This document shows positions 12,201 to 24,200 of a DNA stretch of 64,000 nt, piece by piece. This stretch comes from Apodospora peruviana. Lineage: Eukaryota; Ascomycota; Sordariomycetes; Sordariales; Lasiosphaeriaceae. The position numbers and the translations under genes were made by a program. The notes beneath the pieces were generated by a model. That model did no database searches. It saw nothing but the letters and a program-made list of their open reading frames with translations, and was not told the origin of the DNA. The stretch is from contig JAUEDM010000008.1 of the NCBI GenBank assembly GCA_033439685.1, positions 1,302,001 through 1,366,000 on the forward strand. The letters run 5' to 3'. Every line of letters begins with the position of its first letter. Position 1 is the first letter of the stretch.

Positions 12201-15200
12201 TCAAACTTGATGCGGTTCTGGCTTTGCTGGAGCTGGTTAGCTTGATTAGCAGCAGCTTGGCGGGCAGCGTTGAAGATGGCCTGCATCTTTCCAAACTTGA
12301 CAAGGAAGTCGACGATCTTGCGGAAGGGTTCCTCCAGGAAGTTGAGTTTGATAGAACCAGCCCTTAGAAAGATGGCCGAGTCATAGCCCGGATATCTTTC
12401 CGGCCTCGTAGAGTCGAAAGTTTCATAGCGGAAATCGGCAAGCTCGTCTCCTTGGATCGTTACCAACTGGCGAATGCTCGAGTCTTCTGAAACACCCAGA
12501 TTCACATCATCAACGAGGCTCAGGTCACCGAGTTTGGTGGAAATGCGCATGGTCTTGCCCAGCAGGAAAACACCAACGTCGGCATGGTTGAAGGACAAGG
12601 TAGCAAGCCGGATGCCATCGTTATTGAGAATCAGCCTTATACTCTTGAGGTCCACCTTGACTCTGATGGCGCCGCCCTCGTTCTGCTGCTCCGTCGGGGA
12701 TGGCGGTTCAACCTCGATGTTGGTCTCCGAGTCCTGGTCGGTGATTGCTTTTTGCGGGACGCTACCGGCGTTGTCATTGTTTGTGAATGTGACGAGAATG
12801 AAGTCCAACAAGGTGAGTAGCGTCTTGCGAGTGACGACCAAATTGATAGTGGAAATCTTCACATCAACATTAGTCTCAACGCCGTCATAGACAGACATGA
12901 ATTCTGGGGATTCCTTCTTCACCCGAACGAATTTGACATGAATAAGTTGTGCCTGACGGTCGTCAACATCGCCTGTGGACACAATTGACTTGAACTCGGC
13001 AGGGGGGTTGTCCACAAAGTCGTCCATTGTAACAGACCCAAGGGACACTTCCGCAGCCATGTCGTAAGGTCGTAGATAGAACTCGAGATCAAAGTTTTCC
13101 GCAACGAGATCGACAAGCAGCTGATCGGGTCGTTTTCTGTCAGGATCACTGCGGTAAAGAGATCCTTTGAGCTGATCGACAGTGAACTTGAACTCAAAGG
13201 TCCGTTGTTGCATCTTGAGCTGTTCATTCGCCGAGCCGTCCTTAGCATCTTCGAATTTGTCGTTGTCATCATCCAGATCATCGTCATTGAGGATGATAGC
13301 CTGTTGCTGCATGGTGAACGGGAGGAGTGCAGACGCTCTTCGCTCCTGGTTCCTGCGTGACCGACTGGAAGCATTGCTCGCAAGCCGGGGTCGGCTGGTT
13401 GGGGCGCTTTGTGGCGACTGAGCTTGATCCCCATCCAGCTTCGGTATCGCCACATCAATGATGCGCATAAGGCTCTTATATTTGGCGTCTGAAACACTCG
13501 CATGGAGAACAGGGAGGTGACCGGAGACCCGAAGCTTGGTTAGGTTCGGGGCCTTTGGAAGAATTGATGTCTCGACTACAAAGTCGACATTGACCTTGTC
13601 CACGATGTGCAGCATCAATTTGTCGTCCTTTGTGACGAGCTGAGCTTTGGTCTCTTCAATCGACGGCCCAATCAGGACTTGAGTGGATGTGAGTTTGACG
13701 ATGAATTTGTCATACATGAGAGACTCCAATTTCTTCAGATCTTCATTCGTGTATTTCTGGTGTTGCTTGGACTGGACTTCCTTCATGGTATCCTTGTCGA
13801 CGAGCTCACTGTTGACACTGATGTGACCAGCGTCAACGATCAGGCACGTTGACACCTTGGTTGTGATGCTCTCAGGCACGATGATGAGGGGCGCCTGAAG
13901 ATCCAGCTTGGCATTGACAGTTTTGTGCTCCTCGAGGGCAAATTCGAGCCCAGCTCTCGTCTGCTCACGCAAGCCCTCAACAGTTGCGCCGGCGGTCTCC
14001 ATGAGTGCGTTAATAGACTCCATGTGGCGTTCGGGTGGCCTGAAGAAGCCAACCACACCGAGCACGACATTGGGATTCCAGACAATCTCGAGCGGCTTCA
14101 GCTTCGCTGTCAGTGCAATGTCTCCCTGTCCATCGAGCGGGTTCTGTTCCAGCTGGAACTGAAAGAATGCTTCATCGACAGTGCTCTCGAGCTCCGCAAT
14201 GGACATTCGCCTCTGCTTCTTAGAGACTGGGGCGTCCTTGACTCGAACGATTTCCTTGTATAGACTGTTAGGCGTCGTTCCATCATTGACACGCAACCCG
14301 CCCAGACTCAGGTCGGCAAGGAATGAGTCGGGCCGCTTAAGTCCCTTGGCTCTGAAGACATCAAAATGGAAACTGATGAGGTCTCTAGTGTTGTCATGGG
14401 GATCTTGTTTGAGCGTGAAGCTGCCGGTGCTCAGCGACGCCTCAATTTGTAGCTTGACCGTGTCCCTTGGGACGTCGACTTCGGCAGCAAGAGCAGTCTT
14501 CTCGTCCCAGTCGATGACCTCGTAGAGCTCCTTCCGCTGCTCTTCCGTTATCTGTGTGTTCTCCTCCTCATCTTTTATTTCATGTTGCTGCGGCTTCGAG
14601 CCCCATGCCCACGCCAGCCACCCTTGTTGCTGCTGCTGTGGTTTGGGGGGCGGGCGGTTTCTGAGGGCTTCGGCGTTTTCCTTCTTAAGCTGGTTCCGCG
14701 CCAATGATCGCCAAAAACGGAGGTCCTCGTAGTCGAGCTTCCATTCCAGTTTGTTCAAATCGTCGTTCTCCTGGGGTGACATTTGCTGGTTCTGCTTTCT
14801 CTTCTTGAACAGCTCAATATAACGTTTCCTATCGTCGCGACGCTCCCGGAAATAGTCCCAAGACCATCGCTTGTTCCGATCGTGGATCTTGCTAAGAACG
14901 GCATCACCAGCAAATCTGAGCCACGCACGGGGGTCCTCCTTCGGGGTGACTCCTTTGGGCTGGTATTTTTTGTATTCCTGGTGTCGAATGAAGTAGTGGA
15001 ACAGATCCACCATCATGAGAGCATCTCGGTACTGGTGATCGTCCAGCACCAGACCAATCTCGTCGAACAAGAGGTTGGCCTTCAACTTTGGAACCTTGGG
15101 ATCGCCGGTCTTGTCCATCTCCAGTTTGGCTTGGCCGGAAACGGGTTTCAGGATGAACTGGTGGTTGCCGGAGAGCTCGCCATCGCCCTTCACAATCATG

Positions 15201-15943
15201 GATTTGAAGTTGGAAAGCAACTCGTCGTGAGGCGTAAGCTCATGGTCAGGTGTCTTGGCCTCCCGTCCAGGGCCCATGAGCTTTGTGTCTGTATTCCAGT
15301 ACACGGCCAAGGCGCCTAACGTAGCAAGCTTGTGTGTGGTCTTGGTGGAGTCCTGGATGAAGGTCGGCTTCCACTCGCCGTCGGTACTGACAGCGCTGAA
15401 CTCTTCCAGCGTAACACCGAGGGCAAAAGGATGTCCGGGGGTGGAGATAGAGTCTTCGTATCGGACGTGAATGTTCTTGACGGTAACTTGCAGGTTGTCG
15501 ACGATCTTAGTGACAAGGCTCTCGGTGAAGCTCTGGGTACGCTTCTGCTCCTCTTGGCTGAGGCCCTCCTGGGCCCTCTCCTTGAGAAGCTCGGCTGAAT
15601 CCAGCTTCTCCATCTTGATACGTTGTTTGCGACGCTCCTCCTCCTCTTCATTGTATTCCGACTCCTCCTTAGGAGACGCCAACAAGAAGACATCCTCGAT
15701 GTACACCTTGACGGGCGCGCCGCGGAGGTTGGACCAAGGGATGGTTAGGGTGAGCTCGCCGAGGTGGCCCTCGATGACGTTGATAGGGAGCTTGAGCTGG
15801 TCGAGGGCTTCCTTCCGGAGCTCGAGGTTGCGGAGCTTTACATCCCCGGACCAAATTCCAACTTTGAGCTGTGTCGGGTCGAAATTCTTGACATACATGC
15901 CCAGGAAGCGGTTCAGCAGGCCCGCGACTAGGCCTTCGAGCAT
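6274..15943 (-). CDS. VPS13: Vps13, bridge-like lipid transfer protein
   Basis: Giant rod-like protein that moves lipids between membranes at organelle contacts (ER with mitochondria, vacuole/endosome, peroxisome and prospore membranes in yeast). Two exons (15943-9471 and 9427-6274) around a 43-nt intron join in frame as NPMT|ILTKSRSYPF to give about 3208 aa, close to yeast Vps13 (3144). The start is the chorein motif MLEGLVAGLLNRFLGMYVKN, which forms the N-terminal end of the lipid channel. Long beta-rich repeats with acidic linkers follow. The adaptor-binding (VAB) region begins near residue 1900 with repeats of the type RIRNYTGFDVFV and VENDTDIPVELGVYD. The conserved C-terminal region (FRAQLKLAGIGVSLI..) comes near residue 2670, then ATG2-C-like amphipathic segments (GFADIFYEPYQGLI, GVVGLATKPAIGVLDFASN). 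It ends in a PH-like domain (LQTEWDVPLKDVQTI). It appears intact. Confidence 0.97.
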
Positions 15944-17190
15944 CGTGCGTGTGAGGTGCCGTTACCCAGGCGGGGGCAATCGAAGGGATCGTGGGATTAT
16001 CGGGAGGGTTGTCGGGGCATCATCTGCGAAGGCAGGTCAATGGTAAGGATGCTGGCAAATTTCGAGCTTGGGGTGTTCGTCCTCGATATGGTCCTCAAGA
16101 GTGGCCCAACTCATGCCAGGCCGCTGGGCAGCACTGACGTCGTCAAAGGAGCGGCGCTGCGCCCCGATTCGATCTGGATTTTGCGGGGTGTTACAGTACT
16201 CCGGCTCCGTAAGCACCTAGGAATTGATTGCGGATAGGGCGCGAGAAGCTAAATAGGAGGAATTTCAAACGCGCAAAGAATAATTAGGTATCGCGAGGTT
16301 GAGGCCGTGGTTGCGGAGGTTGCTTCGTGAGACCACCTGTCGTGGGTTTGTGTCTGGGCTTTCCCAGGTTGTGGACTGCACTGCACTGCACTACACTACA
16401 CTGTGGCGCCGATGACGACGCGAGGGCCCCCAGCTCGCGTTACTCCAAACCTCCACTCGGATTTGTGGTGGAACTCACGGCAAGAGTGCAATTGTTCATG
16501 GGGGCCGTATTGCACCACGGTAGGTGTGAACTCAGGCCTGGTGACACCCTATCCTTCCGTCTGTACGGGATAATCAACATCTAATAAAGCATTGTCAAAC
16601 AACACCATAACACCAGACGAAATGACTTAGTTTCACCACCGTGCCTTAACATGAGAATTGATTCCCAATTGTTATGACATTGTCTCCCAACCCCAGTTCC
16701 CGCTCTACAAGATGCTGCACACCCATTTTATTCTGAGCAATTCGACTTTTCTGTAACGATCAATGGCGGGGTATGATAGACCAACGGGAGGCGTAGCTCC
16801 AGGCTTCCCGAATGGCACCCGCTCCCTCATTCAGTCTCGGTGCTCTGACGTCACAGATCACAGCACTAGAGCTCCTCCCAAGAAGGCAGCAGCAAGATAT
16901 GAGCTGCTTGGCTGCGTACCTGCCAGATGAGTGGTCAAAATGGAGAAAACAAAGACAACAAATGCCTCGGAGTGTCGCACAGTATTTCTTGCCCTTTTTC
17001 CTCCATTTTTTTATTACTTGACTGCCCCTCCCCAGCTTAACAACTGGCTGCGAGCCCGACGTCCAGGAAACACCGCTTTCGTTTGAGTTTCCGCCAGCAT
17101 TGACATTCGCAACAACAAACAATATCCATCTGATCGCTCGGTATTAGCCGTTGGACCATCTTTAAACCGTCCATCGGCAATATCCTCACC
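15944..17190. promoter_or_regulatory. Divergent promoter region between VPS13 and the DUF3429 gene
   Basis: A 1.25-kb shared upstream region between divergent housekeeping-like genes. It contains a short TGCAC-type repeat (about 16377-16402) and no recognisable exon. Core elements for either side cannot be assigned with confidence. Confidence 0.45.
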
Positions 17191-18384
17191 ATGATGCGAG
17201 GTGCGCGGCCACTTCTGAGCTCTGCTCAACGGCTCGGGCTCGCCAATCGAGCTTCCCCTGGACGGATGCCCATTCTCTCACTTCGAGCATCGTTCAAACC
17301 TACCCCATCGCCCATAATAGCAACGCTCATGCTACGGACACAGTTCTCTTCCAAAGTTCCCCTTCAACCAAACAAGCGCGACGCCGAGTTCGAGAAGAAG
17401 ATAGCCGAGAAGACTCTTGAAGTCGACCCGGCACACGTGTCAACCGACTCGTCGATCCGCCCTATTCTAGAGCAAGGCCAAGCACCAAAGGGGGCCAAGG
17501 TTGATGTTGGGCAGGGCTTGAAAGACGATGTGGTATGGCATTCCAGCCGCCCCAATTCCCTCGTTAGCTTACATGGCAACTAACCTCCATGTCGTTGTCA
17601 GGAAACCGTCAAAGAGACATTTGCTCTACGAACCGTACCCCGAGAATCTTATGTCCTCGGTCTAGCCGGCACACTCCCTTACCTGGGCACCTCACTCTCC
17701 ACCGTCTTCCTGGCGTGGAATCTCCAAACAGAATGGCCCTCCCAGTCAAACATTCTCAACAGCATCGTCCTTTCACATGACCAGGCCGCTCACTGGCTTC
17801 ACCTCCTTGAGCCGATCCAGGTGGGCTATGGTGCCGTCATCATCTCTTTTCTCGGCGCCATCCATTGGGGCCTCGAGTATGCTGAGAAGGCCCCGTCTCA
17901 TTCACGCACACGGTTCCGCTATAGCATGGGTGTCGTGGCTCCGATGCTGGCTTGGCCTTCCGTCTTCATGCCGGTCGAGTGGGCCTTGATCACCCAGTTC
18001 TTCGCCTTCACCGGCCTGTACCTGGCAGATTCGCGGGCGACCGTTAGGGGATGGACTCCGCCATGGTACGGAACGTACCGCTTCGTGTTGACCGCCATAG
18101 TAGGCGCCGCCATCTTCATCAGCTTGGTCGGGCGGGCTAAGGTCGGCCAGGGCGCAACACATTTGTCGGCACCTGAGATCAGGGAGCGATTGGGCAAAGA
18201 CGGCCACGACAAGGAGGAGTTCCACGACTGGGCGAGGGAGGAAGAAGAAGAAAAGGAGCGGATCAAGAAGGCGAAGGAAGAAGAGGAGAAGAGGAGGAAG
18301 AAGGCCGAAAAGGAGAAGAAGAAGGCAGAGAAGAAGGCCGACGCGAAGGCCGACGCGAAGACCGGCGATGGAGAGAAGAACTAG
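17191..18384 (+). CDS. DUF3429/TMEM69-like mitochondrial membrane protein
   Basis: Exons 17191-17532 and 17602-18384 (69-nt intron, phase 0, DDV|ETVKETF) encode 374 aa. The Arg/Ser-rich, acid-free N-terminus (MMRGARPLLSSAQRLGLANR) looks like a mitochondrial targeting sequence. The conserved block starts RESYVLGLAGTLPYLGTSLSTVFLAWN and continues through GYGAVIISFLGAIHWGLE, RYSMGVVAPMLAWPSVF, TQFFAFTGLYLADSRA and PPWYGTYRFVLTAIVGAAIFISL, about five hydrophobic helices. This is the DUF3429 (TMEM69) pattern, a family of inner-membrane proteins of unknown function. The C-terminal 55 residues are almost purely Lys/Glu/Ala (KKAEKEKKKAEKKADAKAD), a charged matrix or intermembrane tail. Two ATGs in a row make either start possible. 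The family call is fairly firm; the function is unknown. Confidence 0.85.
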
Positions 18385-18405
18385 TAGTGCAAGATCTTCC
18401 TCTCC

Positions 18406-19062
18406 TTGATCTGGCTGACTCTTCTCGACTTGGTTAGACATTGGAGGCTCACATGGGCTGACGACCTTCGTACTTTCCTATTAAACTGTCTCTTGATTCC
18501 GATCATCTGGAAATGCACGAAATGGTGGTTTGACTTTCGTAAGTCCGACCCATGGGAAATACGCAACGCATACTGGTGCTCGAACATATTGTCTGTCAAT
18601 ATCTGCGTGATGTCAACATATGTCCTCGCACAGGCACTACGGTTCGTCGGAGAAGCTTCTGCGGCTTTCAAGACAACAACTGCGGCAGCGAGCTGGGAGA
18701 AGACTCCTGGCTCTCCCCCAGGGAATCCTGAGTTCCCTCCCAGACCCCCGCGAATACCACATCACCGATAAAGACGCTACGACACTGAATAAATCATTGA
18801 CGCAGCCCAGAAAGGCCGACATTTGGGATATTCCAGGCTACCTTGTCGGGGGCGTGGCATTGGTAACCTTGTTGTGGCTGTTGTTCTCTGGTCAAAAAAT
18901 ACGTCAATGATGTACTATGGGGCGAGCTATTACGATTACCTAGTGGATTCCGTAAAGGGTGTCTTTAGGATCTTCCTTTTCATCTTCGTCGGTCCCTTGG
19001 TCTGGCAGAGCGGGGCTTCCTTCAATTTCTCAAAGAAGAGAAGAGCAGAGTCTCACTCTTGA
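18406..19062 (+). CDS. Possible small membrane protein or decayed gene
   Basis: Three overlapping plus-strand frames each carry protein-like stretches: a Trp/Lys-rich hydrophobic segment (LRTFLLNCLLIPIIWKCTKWW, about 18457-18519), then ITDKDATTLNKSLTQPRKAD with a helix (IPGYLVGGVALVTLLWLLF), then VKGVFRIFLFIFVGPLVW. Frames could be joined by introns (donor near 18589, acceptor 18631; GTCAAA near 18890, acceptor CTAG near 18942), which would give three membrane segments. The donors are weak, so a frameshifted relic is equally likely. I do not recognise a family. Confidence 0.2.
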
Positions 19063-20344
19063 GCAGCGGACGGAACGCCAAGTACTTTATCTGGTCACAT
19101 CGCATATTTGTATTTTTCTTGGTGTCTTTGAGCCAGCGAGTTGTCTGATAACGGCAGAATTCTTCCGATCTTCGTGTTTAGATTAATTCTGACACGCCCT
19201 GACATTCAGTACCGATAGCTGGCTAGGTTATCTCTTTCTTGGTAGCTTCTTCAATATCATGAATGTCATGAATACTCTAAATTCCTTCTGCGGTTTGGCT
19301 TCGACTCGCATTGATAATTGTCGACCACTGGCTGAGCTTGGCTTCGATTGAGGATGTTGTCTCCTTGTGTTATTCCGACACCCCTAAGGGTTATCACCTA
19401 GAAATGATAGAGCACGAGTTGTTCTCTGAAAACCTGGCTTATGGTTCTAATTGATAACGTTATTGCTTTTTCTTCTGATGATTACTCGAGTACCATCAGA
19501 AAGGCCGACTAAAAATAGTAACCATTTGTCGATCTTTAACCAAAGGGGGATAGACATAAGATCAGATACTCGGCAATGGATTCTAACATAACTGGGGGAG
19601 ACCTCAACAGGTCCGTCGCTCATAACATCCAAATCGCAGTTCAGCCATTCAAAATCGAAAGCGAGCCACACACACACACACACACCGCGATAATCTGTGT
19701 GACAGTAACAACTCCATTCTTTTGGGGCTTGAAACCGGTGGCTCCCGTTTTGCGCCGACCGAGAAACGTGACCACGGGGCTAAGGAATATTCAGCCGAGG
19801 GGGGGGGAGGGGGACTGGAGGAGGTACGAAATTACAGGTGAATTGAGTTGACTTGGTGGGATCAGACTGGGCCAACTGTTCTCACCACCATATTTGTTCC
19901 TGTCTGACCTTAAGTTGACGAGTGTGTTGTGGCTGGTGTAGTGGTTGGAGTGGTCGAGGCCCGGAGCTGACGCCAGACAGGCTGACGCTGATGCAGTGAG
20001 AAACCGTTCGCCGTAAAAACGCCGCAACTGTTTCTATTCCTGTGCCTCACGGTTAGGAGGTGGCCCGAAACAAAATGGATGAGCAGCACCTAATTAGATA
20101 ATTTCCGAGACCGAGCAGGCTTATTATAAAGATGATCTGCTAAGGAGTTTTGTCTCGATCTTCTTTTCTCGATGTTGTTTCTTTGATTCTATCGTGGCTT
20201 CCTTTTTTGGAGAAAGTGTGAATTATTCAACTGTCCCTTCTCTCTCTACCACTGCTTTCAGTCACTCTCCTTACAAAGGAGACCTCCCAGAAGACTCACC
20301 AACAAACCAGACGCCACACATACAACACGAACCAGACAATCGCC
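19063..20344. other. Intergenic region with simple repeats
   Basis: No gene recognised. It holds a CA dinucleotide run (19666-19684), a run of nine G near 19800, and a CT/TTC-rich stretch before the next ATG that is probably its promoter and leader. Confidence 0.5.
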
Positions 20345-21202
20345 ATGGGTAAGGACAGCGACCCACTCCCGGCGGCAATGCAAGAGCCCGGCCCGCACGG
20401 CTTCCCCATGCGCTGGGTCCTGTTCGTCAGGGGATGCAAGACGCTCAAGATGGGCACCAGCACAGACAGCCCGATCCACTACATCAAGTGGCACACGTTT
20501 CGCAAGAGCAAGCCGTGGCAGACGATGCACGCGAGCGCGCACAAGGCTGACAAGAGCCTGCCGCTGGTGGCCATCTACAAGCCCAAGATCGGGTGGTTCC
20601 GACGCCCGCGCGATTTTGCCATCCAGCTCTTTGATAAAGCCGGTAAGCCCTCGGAAAGAATCGACATGAAGCGGACCGAGGCCAGCAATATTCTGCTTGG
20701 CAACACTGCCAAGGAATACCAGTTCACCATGCGCACCGGCGCCGACGGCCATATGGAGACATTTTGCTGGCGCAAGCGCGGCTGGGGCAGCCATTGCGAT
20801 GAGATCCAGCTGATTCATAAGGAGGCGGACCCGCCGGTGCACACGGGTGATTCTCGACCGCCCAGGAAGGAAGGGTTTCACTTTAGTACGCCGTACGACG
20901 GGTGGATTTTGGTCAGGCTGAATGGCGGGAGGCGGAATAATGACCCTGTCAAGCCGTTGGGATATACGGATGAGGGCGGGGAGGAAATCGTCGCGAGCTG
21001 GTGTCGGGCGAGCGGCTGGGTCGCTGCAAGGAAGATCATCTTCCAGTTTTGGGGCGCCGCGGGCACGGGCGAGCTTGGGGAGGAGTTTACGCGCATCGCG
21101 GCGCTCTCGGGGACGACCATCTGGGATGATGAGGAGAGGGAGGCGCAGAGGAGGCGGAACAAGAATAACAGTTCGGTCACGATTGGCGGCGGCGGTAACT
21201 GA
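20345..21202 (+). CDS. Tubby C-terminal/LURP-one-like fold protein
   Basis: Intronless 285-aa protein. An N-terminal strand-rich start (MRWVLFVRGCKTLKMG) leads into a core of alternating strands: PLVAIYKPKIGWFRRPRDFAIQLFDKAGK, then EYQFTMRTGADGHMETFCWRKRG, then EEIVASWCRASGWVAARKIIFQFWG. This run is followed by a hydrophobic helix-like tail (EFTRIAALSGTTIWDDEE). The pattern resembles the tubby-like/LURP-one superfamily, a 12-stranded barrel around a helix that binds lipid or is membrane-tethered. The assignment is by strand pattern only and is tentative. No signal peptide or TM segment; Arg/Asn-rich tail, then TIGGGGN. The codon pattern looks ordinary and the ATG has a good context (CGCCATGG). 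Confidence 0.65.
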   Translation: MGKDSDPLPAAMQEPGPHGFPMRWVLFVRGCKTLKMGTSTDSPIHYIKWHTFRKSKPWQTMHASAHKADKSLPLVAIYKPKIGWFRRPRDFAIQLFDKAGKPSERIDMKRTEASNILLGNTAKEYQFTMRTGADGHMETFCWRKRGWGSHCDEIQLIHKEADPPVHTGDSRPPRKEGFHFSTPYDGWILVRLNGGRRNNDPVKPLGYTDEGGEEIVASWCRASGWVAARKIIFQFWGAAGTGELGEEFTRIAALSGTTIWDDEEREAQRRRNKNNSSVTIGGGGN

Positions 21203-24200
21203 TGGGTTCTTGCGGTCTGTTACTTTGCAGGTGAGCGAATGTGGTTTGACTACGCGGCGACGAGGTGTTTTAGGGGGGTGATTCTGTTATTTGTTTTCAT
21301 GATTGGAGTTGCTGGATTGTAATGGATCGTAGAAAGACCTGGCGTCTTTGTTATTGGGGAGAACTCCTTCGATCTAATCACCCACGGAGCAGCTTCAGTT
21401 TGTTTTCAGTATCATTTTCATACATTTCTTCTTCTTATTTTTGAACCTGTTATATTTTTTTGATTTAATTTCAATATGGCTATATCTGGGGATAACGCTT
21501 TACCCCTTGGTTCTTGGCATATTATGAAGTTGATCCCTCAGTGTCTCGCTGGCTTGGTCTAGTCTAGATGATTTCAATACCAGCCGGTTTTAGTCTAGCA
21601 GGACATAATCCAATTTCAGCAGGGGAATATACGAACTGCTCCAAAGCTAGCGAAGCGGCGTCTACCATCTGAAACTAATGCCGTCCCTAGACTCACATTA
21701 TGGACTCGACTGAATATGCAAGTCGCCTCAGCGCGGTATGTTCGGGCTCCCCAGTTATAACAGGTTGACACCTAACTGACGACTTGAACTCTATACACAA
21801 AGTCACCTGTTACCAGTTAGTTACTAGACAGTCGTGTACGACGTGTGAACATTAAGCTCTCTCCCGCCTGAGTGTAAATCCTTCTTACCAACGTGGAGAG
21901 ACAAACAGTACGATGATCTACTAGAACTGCTTGACAGCGCATTGCGGAACTAGGGCCGGTGCTAATCACTTGAACCAACGATTGCCTTATGCATAATCAT
22001 CAAAGAAGCAGAGTTCTTAAAAGGCAAGCATTCAGTCTACAACACTAACCCATTCTCATCATGCCAGTAGTAGAATTGGTGGTAAATCGATAAGCCGGCA
22101 TACGATTCGCGGCTGACGCACTACAGAACACTGTCCTCATATTTGAGAATCTCATCCAATATCCATTTCCTCATTTTTCTGCCGGTTTATAGATCTCACT
22201 TGAAAGAGTATCATTCACCACGTTTGTTTCGCTCTCATTAACTAATCTTGCCCCTTTTATGAAGACGGCATGTGAAAGGGCAGATGGTTGTACGATAAAT
22301 CCATAAAGTGTCGACGTTAATAGACAAGTCTCATAACTAGGTAGGTACTATGTCAAGGACATAAATCTCATGGGTTTGATGAAGTTTATGGTAGCAACTC
22401 CTCGGTCCAAGCTATTCATGTTAGATCCTTAATATTGATACCGTAACAATGCCCGGGTATTTTCTTACGTCTTGTTATGAAAGCTAGAAAATTTCATTTG
22501 ATTCATAGAAACCCTAGTAGAAATTAGGAATCAGTAAACAATTAGAAACTTAAAGCAAATCGTGCTCATCTATTGAGAGTAGACTCATCCGCCTTGTTAG
22601 TATTTTATCACCGTGGCTTACTAACACGACTCGCTCGCAAACATAAACACCCGATGATGCGGGCGAAAACAATGCCACGAAATACCTCAAAATCAAGGCA
22701 TGAAACCAATAGCCAACTTGTCCAGATTGTCAAAAGAAGATGTCGTAGGTTGCATCTCAAAACCGCCGCTGTTGTCGGTCGGCCGGGGCGAGGAGCTCGC
22801 AAACATCGTCCGTAAAAGGGCGTCCAAGTGACGTCATAGTCCAGAAGGGGCAGGTTTGTTGTCTCCGGTCGCGCTTGTAGGCCGACGCAAACAACCACAC
22901 CTGGATTTCATGCCGAAAACTTCCGCTGGGGTTGGCTCCGATAGAACAGACCGGAGGGACGGAACGGAAAGGGATCACACGCTTCTTTTTAGAGTTGAGT
23001 GGCCATGGAGGTGTGTGACAAACTCTTCGTCCCGTGTCTTCTCACCGTTTTTAGGTTTCCGCTTTCCAGCGACCGCCATGGAACTTTTGACCTCCTGAAT
23101 GATGGCGGACAGTGAGTCATGTGAAGAGAAATGTGCATTAAATATACGAACATTAAATGTCACGAACCAATACACTGTACGGAACAGATGCTGTATTTGT
23201 ATCGTTGCTTTTTTTCAGATAAATGGGTATTTTGTCAGTTCATTTTAGTTGATGAGAGCAGTTTTCTCAGGCTTGCCTCAACAAGTGAAACTCCCAGCGA
23301 CTATGAAGAGATGCAACTCCGGTAGTGTGTGTAGTTGCAATAGACCTCGGGTTTTAAGGTGAGGCGAAAATAAGAGTGAAAGCCGACTCCCGTCGATCGC
23401 CGCGTTTCCCCAACCAGTGGTTTTCCAGAACGTTCCTGGGATCTCCGCGATCTGCGGAGAAGAAGGCGTGCCTTGCACCTGGAAGTGAGAACCTGGAAGA
23501 GTAAAAGGCGCGAATATCTCCGATTTCGCGTCTCTCTTTCTTACCGCGTTCCCTTTCCGTCTTGGATTGCCACGTGATTGCTTTGCCGTCAAGAAAACGC
23601 TTTGATGAACAGATGATAGATGCTTCCGTTGAGTTCATCGCGCGATAATCGGGTTTGTTTTCTGTGCAGGGATAGAAGCTCCACTGGATGTTCGTGATAC
23701 CCCCAGTCAGATCTGGGCCGCCCTTGAGACCTTGAACAGCCATCTCAGATCCCGCAATCTGAAGACCGCCGTGGAACTCGGGGAACAACCATCACTGCCA
23801 CCCCAGCTAGATTGCCTTGTACGGCGCGTGACTTTCGCTTTCTTGCGAGCTTTCATAGCACCCTGACAGAGAAACCTGGAAGCTGTATTCATTTAATCTA
23901 ACAGTATGCTGTGCGAGCTATTTTTGTCCACATCCCAATCCAGATCGAAATCGATACTGCGGCTGTCAGTGAGTGAGATTGCTTGGCGGGCAGGGGACTT
24001 TTTGGGCGCTGGGTGGCTGTGGGGTAAAACGGTGGCATTCATCTCCTGTGGTTTGCTCGAAAGTAACCCGTAATCCTCAACTCCTGCCAGGATGACCGCA
24101 AGCTTGACTAAGCTTCAACCGCGTCGTTTTTGGAACCTCGGAAAGAAGCGGTCAAGATCACATAGTGTCTGAGGTACCTAGCTGTCATTTTAGAAGAATT

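Noticed and set aside
21300..22600. AT-rich stretch as replication origin or centromeric remnant
   Set aside because: Only moderately AT-rich, no repeat structure or motif cluster to support it.
23354..23788. 144-codon minus-strand frame
   Set aside because: Some protein-like segments but no recognisable family, no supporting exon and a Lys/Arg/Glu low-complexity middle; not enough to call.
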